A stretch of 64,000 nucleotides of DNA from Methanogenium marinum (GCF_028912405.1 NZ_JAKELO010000002.1:682001-746000); one strand, 5' to 3'; positions 28,990 through 37,960 are shown, numbered from the stretch's first letter. The notes: generated by a model not told the origin, from the sequence alone. Program-made: numbers and translations.

Positions 28990-29235
28990 ATTGCAGAACT
29001 TTGTGAGGCGTCTTCCAAAGAGCGAATAACACATTGGCACCTGCTTTTCCAGTGCCTGATAGATTTCATCATAGAGGAGCGTCCCGGAATCCCAGTATTC
29101 TTTTCGCACAATACAGACATCAATATCAGAATACTGTTTTTCCTCTCCGCGAGCATACGAGCCAAAAATAAGGACAGCAAAGTATTTTTCCAGGCATTAT
29201 GCGAAATCTTCGCGTACCTTTTTTCGTATGTCCAT
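28990..29235 (-). pseudogene. Decayed MNT-type nucleotidyltransferase (copy A)
   Basis: From ATG 29235 the frame reads MDIRKKVREDFA, a TAA stop, then CLEKYFAVLIFGSYARGEE and YSDIDVCIVRKEYW. GSYARG and the D-x-D pair are the minimal nucleotidyltransferase motif found in MNT antitoxins. The C-terminal part drifts out of frame after about residue 70. The same TAA occurs in copy B. No HEPN partner is seen. Confidence 0.7.
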
Positions 29236-29493
29236 GGTGTCAGAGATTCCGGAGGATATGACCACACATGATAATTCCTTAATCTCTTCCTTTGGCAATC
29301 CGAATATAATAAAATAGCTCTTTTTTTGTATTGTGTGGATACTTTCAGAAAAGGCAGAAACATTTATTTTACCGATATTTTGACAGAGAGTCTATCTACC
29401 ATCCCATCAGTTTCTCCTTTGACAAGTGAAACAATCGGATGCAGTGACGGCTAATTCATATTTCTCACCACGAATACACAAAAACCCGGATGG

Positions 29494-29512
29494 AAAAAAA
29501 AAGAACGGGAGA
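29494..29512 (-). terminator. T-run terminator after phosphatase lipoprotein A
   Basis: Just beyond the stop codon the minus strand carries T9 between CCCG and CGGG segments, an archaeal-type terminator. The paralogue at 32.9 kb has the same element with T8 (32916-32923), so it was duplicated with the gene. Confidence 0.6.
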
Positions 29513-29515
29513 ATA

Positions 29516-30223
29516 TCAGATATCTGAATTCTCTACCACACTCTCGCCAAACTCTCCCAGGCTGTAATTCAGATCATTGTATTGCAGGGTCATCTTATTT
29601 CGCAGGAACCGGTATGGTGTGCAGTTATTTGCTGCGTTGGAGTCGGTGATGTCACCATCCGAGTCTCCGTAGTAGACAGAGACATTCTCTGCATTGATGG
29701 CAGGCGTCTTTGTCGTTCCGTTGGTAAAGATGACCGTCGGATCATCGATGCCGAATAATACACTAATATAATCTGATATTCTTTCATCCGGAGAGCTGTG
29801 CTTTTTGGTGATGAATATCACGGTGTCGCCCCGTTCCTGGTGCATATTGACGATATCTACTGCAGCAAATTTAGGCATATAGTAGCCCACAAACTCATTG
29901 TTGATTGCGTGGGTGTACGCAGAGTTATTTTCCGGGTCATCGCCGAAGATGTTGGTGCCATTCGGGCCGTCAATATTCGTCATTCCGTAGTAATAGGCCG
30001 AATCGGTGTAGAAGGTTGTACTATCCAGGTCCAGTCCTGCAGTAATGGGGCCCTTGTCTGCCAGACTCTCTGCAATCTCACTCACACTGATAGTGGTATA
30101 TGACTGGTCCTGTTTCGTATCCACGCTGGTATCATCAGGAGTAGTGGTGCACCCGGCACTAAACATAAACAGAACTGCTACTCCCAGGAGAATGGCTATC
30201 GTCCGAACACTCATTTTATTCAT
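29516..30223 (-). CDS. AphA-like (class B, HAD) acid phosphatase lipoprotein, copy A
   Basis: 235 residues. The signal ends in a lipobox (FSAGC, Cys at about 25), so the protein is lipid-anchored outside. HAD motifs follow the class B acid phosphatase pattern: ITAGLDLDSTTFYTDSAYYY (motif I, D-x-D-x-T), VIFITKK (motif II) and VYYGDSDGDITDS (motif IV). It probably removes phosphate from organic phosphoesters at the cell surface. A paralogue lies 3.4 kb away with the same flanks. The TATA-like TATTATATTTTTGAT (read on plus, 30246-30260) sits about 30 bp upstream of ATG 30223, suggesting a leaderless mRNA. Confidence 0.75.
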   Translation of the reverse strand: MNKMSVRTIAILLGVAVLFMFSAGCTTTPDDTSVDTKQDQSYTTISVSEIAESLADKGPITAGLDLDSTTFYTDSAYYYGMTNIDGPNGTNIFGDDPENNSAYTHAINNEFVGYYMPKFAAVDIVNMHQERGDTVIFITKKHSSPDERISDYISVLFGIDDPTVIFTNGTTKTPAINAENVSVYYGDSDGDITDSNAANNCTPYRFLRNKMTLQYNDLNYSLGEFGESVVENSDI

Positions 30224-30685
30224 AGTGTTAATTAGATGGCATTAATATTATATTTTTGATTCTCTTCTTTTTTTTAATAGACAACTGAATTTCACCTATC
30301 CATACCGGCAAAGGTGGGGGATATAATTTCAAAATCCCTGTGCAAAAACAGGTCCCATATTCGCCTTCATTCATTTCGATATCGCAGCTTTGGCATCCGG
30401 CACCGTTACCGGCCGGGTGGTGGAACATATTTAGGATTTATCCGGCTGCTTTCTCTGCAGAACCGGATTATAAAACCAATAATGCAAAGGCATGTGCCGG
30501 CCACTTCTTCGAACGAAATACGCGGGATATTCTGTATAAACACCCCCTTTTATTTTTCCCCTCCTTTTTTGCCGCTCACGTTTAGCTAATCTTATATCTG
30601 TCAAATTTATATACCTGAATCAGACAGGATTTATTCTTTCTCTCAAAATATTCGGCAAAAATAATGTACAGGTGAAAACAGTCTT
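30224..30685. promoter_or_regulatory. Divergent promoter region between lipoprotein genes
   Basis: It holds a minus-strand TATA (30246-30260) for the phosphatase gene. A plus-strand TATA, TTTATATA at 30606-30613, would serve the Cache lipoprotein, giving a leader of about 50 nt with AGGTGA before ATG 30686. The middle 300 bp show no gene. Confidence 0.55.
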
Positions 30686-32368
30686 ATGAAAAAAATTCTT
30701 ATTGGTATGGTAGTTCTCTTTCTGGCCGCATTCGTCGTATTTTCGGGATGCACCACCCAGGAGAGCACAACACAGACAGACGACACACAGGTTCAGATGG
30801 AAGCTGTCGCAGATGATTTGACAACATCCATTGACAGCGGTCTGAACGATGTCAAATCAGGAATTTATAACAATTCCCTTGCCCTCTCAGAAAATGGACT
30901 GAGCGGAGATGCGGCTGAAAAAACCCTCTCCGAAAACCTGCTGAACTATCCGTGGGCACAATCCTCCCTTGTCATCTCAAAGGAAGGTGTTGTTGTAACA
31001 GCGGTTCCTCAAAATTATGCAGACATAATAGGCGATGATTTGAGCTGGCAGTCGCAGGTGCAGACTGCAAACACAGAGCAGACACCGATAGTCAGCGATG
31101 TCTTCACAATGGCTGAAGGATTCATCGGAATATCACAGAGCTATCCGGTATTTTCAGAATCAGATGAGTATCTTGGGTATACTGATATCACATACTCTCC
31201 GGAAACATTCCTGGGAAGGCAGATTCTGCCGATACAGGAAGGTACACCATATGATGTCTGGGTTTCGCAGACAGACGGTACATTAATATACGACACCAAA
31301 AAGGAAGAAATCGGCAACAATCTCTTATCTAACCCGATGTACAGCGACCCCGTTCTTCAGGCGGTGTTAACCCGCATTGTAACAGAGCCGTCCGGTTCAG
31401 ATGAATACCTATTCTCAGACAAAAACTGGAACCAGAATGTCACAAAAAAAGCAGTCTGGGAGACCGCCGGAATTGACGGTGCGGAGTGGAGAGTTGTTGT
31501 AACCTACTCCGATGATGCAAGCGAAGGTGAAACGACAGTTGTTCCTACAGAAGGTATGGACGCGACTGACTCCCGTTATGAAATACTCACGGCCTTTGTT
31601 GAAAGTGCCGCAGAATATGCACAGGAAAACGGAAAAGAAGCTGCATTAAAAGAGTTCAATGACGTAAACGGGGAATTCATCGACGGAGAACTCTACATTT
31701 TCGCGTATGAAAATGATGAGACAGTAATCTCTCTTCCCTACCAAAAGGAGCTTTTGGGAACGAGCCGTCTTGGAGTTCCGGATTCAAACGGCGTTTTGTT
31801 TATTGATGCCGCAACCGTTGTTGCAAAGAATGGCGGCGGTTCACTGTATTATATCTACCCGAATCCCAAAGACGACTACAAAGAGGAGTTCAAACTCTCG
31901 TATGTAGTGCCGGTTGATGACGAATGGTTTGTCGGTTCAGGTATTTATCTTCCGGAACTTCCTGCAGAATTTAGTGTTACCGAAAAGGACGAACTGGTAC
32001 AGCGTGTGAAGGCTGCCCGTGATTATGCACAGGAAACTGGCCGCAAAAAAGCAGTTTCTGACTTCAACGATCTGAACCAGACCTTTGCAGACGGAGGCAG
32101 CTATATTTTTGCATACGACTACGAAGGGAACACCCTTGCCCTTCCCTTCCAGCCGGAATTCATCGGCATAAACAGGTTTGATTATGCTGACACATACGGG
32201 GTAAAAATAATCCCACTGGAAATATCCGCTGCAAAGAACGGTGGTGGATTTGTCTATGTTGAATACTTAAATCCTGATACCGGCGATACCGGGCTCAAGC
32301 TCTGCTACGTTGAACCTGTCAGTGACGAATGGTTTGTCGGCTCAGGAATGTATACCCAAAATCTGTGA
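30686..32368 (+). CDS. Cache-domain lipoprotein (one dCache-like plus two sCache-type domains)
   Basis: 560 residues. A lipobox VFSGC (Cys about 22) anchors it outside. Residues about 40-270 look like a double-Cache ligand-binding domain (SLVISKEGVVVTAVPQNYAD, FIGISQSYPVF, PYDVWVSQTDGTLIYD). Two tandem related repeats follow (about 295-430 and 430-560), each with the order AREYAQE-like helix, FNDxNxxFxDG, YIFAYxxxG, LPxQxExxG, AKNGGG, and DEWFVGSG(I/M)Y. Unlike chemoreceptors it has no transmembrane signalling part, so it may act as a binding protein for a separate sensor. It sits between two copies of a duplicated block. Confidence 0.82.
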   Translation: MKKILIGMVVLFLAAFVVFSGCTTQESTTQTDDTQVQMEAVADDLTTSIDSGLNDVKSGIYNNSLALSENGLSGDAAEKTLSENLLNYPWAQSSLVISKEGVVVTAVPQNYADIIGDDLSWQSQVQTANTEQTPIVSDVFTMAEGFIGISQSYPVFSESDEYLGYTDITYSPETFLGRQILPIQEGTPYDVWVSQTDGTLIYDTKKEEIGNNLLSNPMYSDPVLQAVLTRIVTEPSGSDEYLFSDKNWNQNVTKKAVWETAGIDGAEWRVVVTYSDDASEGETTVVPTEGMDATDSRYEILTAFVESAAEYAQENGKEAALKEFNDVNGEFIDGELYIFAYENDETVISLPYQKELLGTSRLGVPDSNGVLFIDAATVVAKNGGGSLYYIYPNPKDDYKEEFKLSYVVPVDDEWFVGSGIYLPELPAEFSVTEKDELVQRVKAARDYAQETGRKKAVSDFNDLNQTFADGGSYIFAYDYEGNTLALPFQPEFIGINRFDYADTYGVKIIPLEISAAKNGGGFVYVEYLNPDTGDTGLKLCYVEPVSDEWFVGSGMYTQNL

Positions 32369-32936
32369 GGTGCGGATACGCACTCTTTTTATTTCTTTTT
32401 TCTAAAACGCTGATTTCGGTTTTCATAGAGCACCCTTCAAAAATGACGACCTTTCCTCATCCATTCTGACATGAGGATTGATTTTGTTATAGAGGAGCGT
32501 CCCGAAATCCCGAAACTCTTTTTTCGCACAATACGTGCATCAATTTCAGAATACGGTATTTTCCTCTCCACGGGCATACGAGCCAAAAATAAGGAGAGAA
32601 AAGTATTTTCCCCGGCATTATGCGAAATTATTGATTCCCTTTTTTCGTATGTTCATGGCGTCAGGGATTCCGGAGGATACGGCCACATGTGATAATTCCT
32701 TACTCTCTTTCTTTGGCATCCGAATAGAGTGAACTCCCATTTTTGGTGTTGTGCAGATATTTTCTGAAATGAGTCTGAATGTCTATTCATACCGGAATTT
32801 TGACAAAAAATCTATCTGATACCTTCCCATCAGTTTCTCCTTGACAAGTGAAACGATTGGCTGCAGTGACGGGTAATTCGTATTTTTCACCACGAATACA
32901 CAAAAACCCGGATGGAAAAAAAAGAACGGGAGAGTA
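32369..32936. other. Gene-free stretch holding the second nucleotidyltransferase remnant
   Basis: Apart from the remnant at 32470-32656, the region carries the duplicated flank shared with 29240-29515, including GAATACACAAAAACCCGGAT and the T-run. No intact gene. Confidence 0.5.
32470..32656 (-). pseudogene. Decayed MNT-type nucleotidyltransferase (copy B)
   Basis: From ATG 32656 the frame reads MNIRKKGINNFA, the same TAA stop as copy A, then CRGKYFSLLIFGSYARGEEN, with a frameshift before the D-x-D motif. It is more decayed than copy A. Distance to the following phosphatase gene (about 280 bp) is the same as in copy A, so the two were duplicated together. Confidence 0.7.
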
Positions 32937-33644
32937 TCAGTAATCTGAATTCTCTATCACACTCTCGCCATACTGTCCCGGATTATAGCTTGAATTATAG
33001 CAGTCCAGAGTGATATCGTTTCGCAAAAACCGGTATGGTGTGCAGGCATCTGCTGACATGGAGTCTGTTATGTCACCATCTGAGTCTCCGTAGTAGACAG
33101 AGACATTCTCCTCATTTATGTATGGTGTCTTTGAGGATTCGTTGGTGAAGATCACATACGGATTCTCGATGTCGAATAATACGCCGATATATTCAGATAT
33201 TCTCTCCTCAGGAGAACTGGTTTTCTTGGTAATGAATATCACATTGTCACCACGTTCCACGTGCATTTCAATGACATCTATTGCGGCATTTTTTGGGATA
33301 TACTGCCCTACAAACTCATTATTGACCGAGGATATAAATTCAGAGTTATGCAACGGATCGTCACCATACATGTTCGTGCCATTCGGGCCATCGATATTAC
33401 TCAGTGCGTAATAGTAGAGTGATTCTGTGAAGAAAGCCGTACCGTCCAGATCTAACCCGGCGGTGATGGGGCCTTTATCCTTTAGGCTCTCTGCAATCTC
33501 ACTCACACTGATAGTCGTATAGGGCTCAGCTGGTGATGTATCCACTATCACATCATCACCGGTGGTAGTGCACCCGGCACTGAAAATCAACAGAAAGGCC
33601 GCTCCCAGGAGGATAGCTGCCATTCTGACATACTTTTTAGACAT
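32937..33644 (-). CDS. AphA-like (class B, HAD) acid phosphatase lipoprotein, copy B
   Basis: 235 residues, the same length as copy A and similar throughout: lipobox FSAGC, motif I ITAGLDLDGTAFFTESLYYY, motif II VIFITKK, motif IV VYYGDSDGDITDS, and a C-terminal CTPYRFLRN. All HAD catalytic positions are kept, so both copies may be active. Its promoter keeps the identical 15 bases TATTATATTTTTGAT (33669-33683) about 30 bp upstream. Substitutions are concentrated in the middle (for example the SSVNNEFVGQYIPKNAAI region), so the copies may differ in substrate. Confidence 0.75.
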   Translation of the reverse strand: MSKKYVRMAAILLGAAFLLIFSAGCTTTGDDVIVDTSPAEPYTTISVSEIAESLKDKGPITAGLDLDGTAFFTESLYYYALSNIDGPNGTNMYGDDPLHNSEFISSVNNEFVGQYIPKNAAIDVIEMHVERGDNVIFITKKTSSPEERISEYIGVLFDIENPYVIFTNESSKTPYINEENVSVYYGDSDGDITDSMSADACTPYRFLRNDITLDCYNSSYNPGQYGESVIENSDY

Positions 33645-34177
33645 TATTATACATTCGATGGGAGAGGTATTATATTTTTGATATCATTCGATTTTCAGAA
33701 ACCGGAATGCCTCACACCTCTACAGGCATTGAATACTATTTCGTCTCCCCAGGAGCTGCAATGACAAAAACGGGTCTTTTCTTTGAATTCGTTCAATCAG
33801 AAAATGAAACGAAATGACAGGAACAGTGCCCTTTACCCATTTTTCCATGCCTCTTTCTGACCTCTGGTACCGGTTTATTTTGTTCTAAAGGACGCAACCG
33901 GCCGGTACTATCCTGACAGGACGAAAATGAATTGTTTCCCACAGGTATCCGTGTCTGAATAAAATCCGTGTCTGAATAAAATCCATGTCTGGATAAAATT
34001 CGTGTCTGGATAAAATCCATCTCTGAACAGTATCCATGTCTGAATTAAATCCGTGTCTGAACATAATCCGTGTCCGAATAAAATCCATCTCTGAACAGAA
34101 TCCGTGTCTGAATAAAAAGGTACACTCTCTTCCCAATTGCAACAGACTTTATTTCGTGGTATCAGATAATTTACCAC
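33645..34177. other. Gene-free region with a 17-bp minisatellite
   Basis: Contains the tandem array listed separately and no gene. Minus-strand frames across it encode only repeats of the type SDTDFIQTRILFRHGF, without start signals. Confidence 0.6.
33948..34118. repeat. Tandem repeat, ten 17-bp units
   Basis: Consensus TCCGTGTCTGAATAAAA. Nine units are exactly 17 bp and the eighth is 18 bp; internal variants are CATGTCTGGA, CATCTCTGAACAG and GTGTCCG. It ends 59 bp before the Fic gene. The period is not a multiple of 3 codons and no repeat gene is apparent. It would be a likely polymorphic site between strains. Confidence 0.9.
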
Positions 34178-35329
34178 ATGGCCCATACCGATACCAATAC
34201 AATACCGGCAGAGATTCTGCTTCGCATCGAAGAAAAAAGGGAGCTCTCTTCTTCTATGCCTCCTCTTTCCGAGGATGACACCCAAAAACTGCATGAAGAG
34301 CTGAAGCTGCTGCATACGTATTATTCCAATGCGATTGCAGGTAGTTCCCTCACGCTCTCCGAGACACAATCAATCGTAACCGAAGGAGAAACAATCAAAG
34401 AAAAATCCCCTCAGGAGCATTGTGAAGCGATGAATACAGCAACGGCTTTTGAACAGATGGAGAGACTGGCAGGAGAGGGGACTCCGATGAGCCATGCCAT
34501 GATTCAGGGGATTCATGAGGTTGTTACGAACGCAGATCCTGATAGTTCCAGCAAATACCGGAGGACAAATATCAAAATCACCGGGGCCAAAGGTGCCAGT
34601 GCTGCAAAGGCCCACCCTGCCTGGACGGAGGTAATGAAGCTGATGAACAGGCTGTTAACAACGGTGCAGAACAGTAAACTGTCCCCCATAGAGACAGCGG
34701 CCTATTTTTATCACCAGTTTTGTGACATTCATCCGTTCACGGAAGGGAATGGGAGAGTTGGGCGCCTCCTTACCTGTCTGTATTTAATAGAACATTCCTA
34801 TCCCCCGGTTTTGATAAAGAGAGAAAGCCGGAAACGATACACACAGCTCATAAAACCAGCGAATGCCGGTGAAATTGGCCCGTTATCCGATTACATTGCA
34901 AAAGCAGTGGACGAAAGCCTGACTCTCTCTCTTGCGGCATATGGCGGGGAGGATGAGCTGATGCCGATGGAGGATATTGCGGAGAGGATTGGAGAAGAGA
35001 TTGATGAGAGTGTTGGAAAGAGGATTGGAAAGGAGATTGGGGAAGATATTGTGGAGAGGGTTGGAAAGGGGATTGGAGAAGATTCTAAAGGTTCAGAGGA
35101 TTCCACAGATTCATTGTGTTCACCGGCATCATCGGCATCATCGGCATCATCAGAATCATTGGAATCATTGGAATCACTCTATTCACTGTGTTCATCGGTT
35201 TCACCGGAATATCTGAATCACCGGGCAGAACTGGGGGTGCTTGACGCGGTTAAGATTGAATATACGTGGCACACCTCCCGGCGGGCACTTGAGAGATATT
35301 TTGCGTTGCACGAGAATGAGGAGATGTGA
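34178..35329 (+). CDS. Fic-domain protein (AMPylase-type) with low-complexity C-terminal insert
   Basis: 383 residues. The active-site loop HPFTEGNGRVGRLL (about residues 185-198) is intact, as in enzymes that transfer AMP to protein hydroxyls. The upstream helix reads YYSNAIAGSSLTLSET; in most such proteins an inhibitory Glu occupies the place of the Ala in SNAIAG, so autoinhibition may be lost or different. Residues about 265-345 are repetitive: an I-G-E-E/K-I-G-E block (DNA repeats of GGATTGGA) and a Ser-rich block from TCATCGGCA repeats. A short C-terminal winged-helix-like tail (DAVKIEYTWHTSRRALERYF) ends the protein. Adjacent to a nuclease and CRISPR arrays, so perhaps defence-related. 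Confidence 0.85.
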   Translation: MAHTDTNTIPAEILLRIEEKRELSSSMPPLSEDDTQKLHEELKLLHTYYSNAIAGSSLTLSETQSIVTEGETIKEKSPQEHCEAMNTATAFEQMERLAGEGTPMSHAMIQGIHEVVTNADPDSSSKYRRTNIKITGAKGASAAKAHPAWTEVMKLMNRLLTTVQNSKLSPIETAAYFYHQFCDIHPFTEGNGRVGRLLTCLYLIEHSYPPVLIKRESRKRYTQLIKPANAGEIGPLSDYIAKAVDESLTLSLAAYGGEDELMPMEDIAERIGEEIDESVGKRIGKEIGEDIVERVGKGIGEDSKGSEDSTDSLCSPASSASSASSESLESLESLYSLCSSVSPEYLNHRAELGVLDAVKIEYTWHTSRRALERYFALHENEEM

Positions 35330-35717
35330 AGGGGAGGGGAGTCTGAGAGAATGCGTATAACCCAAAATGGATATTCCCCCGGCTCCGGCCTATGGTGAAC
35401 ACGCAAGACTTATGGCGAGGGAAATGCCAGTTTCAACTGATCAGGGATATCAGGGGAAGAAATGTTTGCTGAGTTATGTCATCCTTCTTACAGCACAGGA
35501 ATTGAGGCACTAACGGACCGGGAAGAAAACAGTCGGTGAATTTCATAAAACCTGACTATCAGATTGAGAGGGTTGATATGGATGGGACATGCAGGAAGAT
35601 TCTCAGTATATATCATATGCTGACTGGAAGAAACCTGTTTTCGCAAAAGATAACTCCATTATATGAAAAAGAATGCAGATTCGGAGATGCCGTTTTGAAG
35701 TCGATGAAGGGTTTGTT
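35330..35717. other. Gene-free region between Fic and DUF1016 genes
   Basis: Short frames only. A 61-codon frame at 35536-35721 has no ribosome site or recognisable sequence. Nothing else seen. Confidence 0.4.
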
Positions 35718-36839
35718 ATGACAGGGGATGAGAGGTCGTCCCCGTCTGTTCTGTCGGGCAAAGAGTATGCCGTATGGCTTGCTGATATCAAGGCGAGACT
35801 GCGTCAGGCACAGCTGAAAGCGGCCGTCTCGGTGAACACGGCACTTTTGGAGTTCTACTGGCAGCTGGGTTCAGAGATTGTTGAAAAACAGCAGTCCGCC
35901 AAATGGGGAAGCAGTTTTCTGGCCCGGCTGAGCCGTGATTTAATGAAGGAATTTCCGGAGATGAAGGGATTTTCCGAGACGAACCTTCGGTTTATCCGCC
36001 GGTGGTACCAGTTTTACGGTGACGACGTATCAAATTCAGTCACAGCCTGTGACCGAATTGAGCCAGGTGTTCTATCTGCCGCTGCCGGAGACCAAAAAGT
36101 GGCACAGGCTGTGCCACTTTTGACACAGATCCCGTGGGGGCACAACCGGGTGATCATTTCAAAGTGCAGCTCAGTAGACGAAGCCCTCTTCTATGTCAGA
36201 AAAACGATAGAGAACAACTGGAGCAGGAATATTTTAACGCACCAGATTGAAAGCGGTCTCTACGGACGCGACGGGAAGGCAATTTCCAACTTCTCTCTAA
36301 CCCTTCCCGCACCGCAGTCTGACCTGGCACAGCAAATAATCAAAGACCCCTACACGTTTGATTTCCTGTCCCTCTCCCCGGAATATACCGAGAGAGAACT
36401 GGAAAAAGGATTAATCAAGCATATTACGCAGTTCCTGCTGGAGCTGGGGTCAGGCTTTGCCTACGTCGGGAAGCAGCGGGTGCTCACCGTTGGAGAGCGG
36501 GACTTTTTCCTCGACCTGCTCTTTTACCATACCCGGCTGCACTGCTATGTGGTCATCGAGCTGAAGACCGGAGATTTTGAGCCTGAGTACGCGGGAAAGC
36601 TCAACTTCTATCTGAAAGCGGTGGATATGCAGCTGAAGACGGAACAAGACGACCCGACAGTCGGCATCCTTCTCTGCAAGAACCATGACGCTCTCGTGGT
36701 CGAGTACGCCTTAAGCGATATCCGAAAGCCCATCGGGGTATCAGAGTATGAGCTGGTCCACTCCCTCCCCGACGACCTGAAGGACAGTTTCCCGACGGTC
36801 GAACAGATTGAAGAAGAGCTGAGGAGGCTTGAGGAATGA
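35718..36839 (+). CDS. DUF1016/YhcG-family PDDEXK nuclease
   Basis: 373 residues from ATG 35718. The N-terminal DUF1016 domain (about 10-110) shows ARLRQAQLKAAVSVNTALLEFYWQLG and MKGFSETNLRFIRRWY. The C-terminal nuclease (about 220-350) has the PDDEXK core: RDFFLDLLFYH, then VVIELKTGDFEPEYAGKLNFYL, supplying the D and E-x-K residues. Relatives occur with restriction systems and mobile elements; the substrate is uncertain. A spacer of 20-odd residues (about 112-145, CDRIEPGVLSAAAG) between domains looks unconserved. The gene ends 43 bp before the first CRISPR array, leaving no room for a normal leader. Confidence 0.9.
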   Translation: MTGDERSSPSVLSGKEYAVWLADIKARLRQAQLKAAVSVNTALLEFYWQLGSEIVEKQQSAKWGSSFLARLSRDLMKEFPEMKGFSETNLRFIRRWYQFYGDDVSNSVTACDRIEPGVLSAAAGDQKVAQAVPLLTQIPWGHNRVIISKCSSVDEALFYVRKTIENNWSRNILTHQIESGLYGRDGKAISNFSLTLPAPQSDLAQQIIKDPYTFDFLSLSPEYTERELEKGLIKHITQFLLELGSGFAYVGKQRVLTVGERDFFLDLLFYHTRLHCYVVIELKTGDFEPEYAGKLNFYLKAVDMQLKTEQDDPTVGILLCKNHDALVVEYALSDIRKPIGVSEYELVHSLPDDLKDSFPTVEQIEEELRRLEE

Positions 36840-36882
36840 AAGAAGGGTGGGAAGAGAAGAAATGTGGGTCTCCACTGTTTCA

Positions 36883-37216
36883 GAATTCCCCACAGGCTTG
36901 GGGATGAACCTGCTTCATACCCATTTTTATGGACATATATTTCGAGTTCCCCACAGGCGTGGGGATGAACCGTATCTCTTAACCCACTGCTGCGTAATGT
37001 ATACAAGTTCCCCACAGGCTGTGGGGATGAACCGGTTTCAACCGCAGCCAAACCGCTCACCGACAAGAGTTCCCCACAGGCGTGGGGATGAACCTGATTC
37101 TAAACCATCCTTTGAGATAGCATATGAGAGTTCCCCACAGGCGTGGGGATGAACCTAACAATGACACAGGAAACACGTTCCTGGAGGCAAGTTCCCCACA
37201 CATGTGGGGATGAACA
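36883..37216 (+). CRISPR. Small decayed type I-E array, 6 repeats and 5 spacers
   Basis: Repeats at 36883, 36944, 37005, 37067, 37128 and 37189, about 61 bp apart. They follow the pattern of the main array but with CACAGGC for CACAAGC, and no two neighbours are fully identical: repeat 1 starts GAATTC, repeat 3 has an extra base (29 nt), repeat 6 has CACACATGTGG. Orientation is plus, judged by the most degenerate repeat at the right. The array probably no longer acquires spacers. It lies upstream of the exonuclease and cas3 genes. Confidence 0.93.
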
Positions 37217-37311
37217 TTCTCCCGGATGTGGGAACAAAGTCCGGGAATAAACGATATTCCGCCTGATAAATAGTGGACAATGTTTTTGGTCACATATACC
37301 AAGGCATACCT

Positions 37312-37914
37312 ATGCAGGAAGATGAATCACAGGCACATCTCTGTACATTTCTTGCATTTGACACAGAGACCACAGGGCTTGCCGGAAATGAAAATACACG
37401 GCTCATTGAGATTGCATGGGTAAAGGGCACCTTCTCTTCCCATGATGCTGAAACATGGCAATATCTCATAAAACCGGTAAGAATGCTTGTTCCCGACAAA
37501 ATCACAGAATTAACCGGAATAACTGATGAAATGCTCTGCACATCCGGAATACCGGCACGGGACGCAATATCAGCATTTTCTGACGCTGTCAAAACCTCAG
37601 ACTGTGTCATTGCGCACAATATGTCCTTTGATAAAACCATCATCGCTGACGAATGCAGCCGTCTTGGAATTCCTGACCCGCTCAGCAAGGCATACCTCTT
37701 CTGCACCATGAAGGCCGGTGTTAGGTATAGAAAAAGAAACACAAACCGCCCACAGAAAAAAACCATCTCCCTGATAAATCTCCATAAAGCAATCTTTGGT
37801 ACCGTTCCCCCGACATCGCACCGTGCATTGCCGGATGCCATATCCTGCGCCCGGTGTGCCTGGATACTTGCAAAATCAGATACCTTTCCGGAAAATGGTG
37901 CCTTTGGCAGATGA
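37312..37914 (+). CDS. DnaQ-like DEDDh 3'-5' exonuclease next to cas3
   Basis: 200 residues from ATG 37312 (an earlier in-frame ATG at 37273 adds 13 residues). All acidic motifs are present: LAFDTETTGL (Exo I, D and E), VIAHNMSFDKTI (Exo II, D) and SHRALPDAISCARC (Exo III, H and D). The fold removes nucleotides from 3' ends. It lies 46 bp before cas3 and 95 bp after the small array. Cas2-DEDDh fusions and stand-alone DnaQ-type enzymes are known to trim prespacers in type I-E systems. A trimming role here is therefore plausible but inferred from position. Confidence 0.88.
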   Translation: MQEDESQAHLCTFLAFDTETTGLAGNENTRLIEIAWVKGTFSSHDAETWQYLIKPVRMLVPDKITELTGITDEMLCTSGIPARDAISAFSDAVKTSDCVIAHNMSFDKTIIADECSRLGIPDPLSKAYLFCTMKAGVRYRKRNTNRPQKKTISLINLHKAIFGTVPPTSHRALPDAISCARCAWILAKSDTFPENGAFGR

Positions 37915-37960
37915 ACACGCAATTCCCAAAATTTATACACTGTCTCCCTAACAAACATTT

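Noticed and set aside
35536-35721. 61-codon frame before the DUF1016 gene
   Set aside because: No ribosome site and no recognisable sequence; overlaps the start of a well-supported gene.
37290-37958. Minus-strand frame of 222 codons opposite the DEDDh exonuclease
   Set aside because: The plus strand carries all three exonuclease motifs; the minus frame shows none and lacks a ribosome site.
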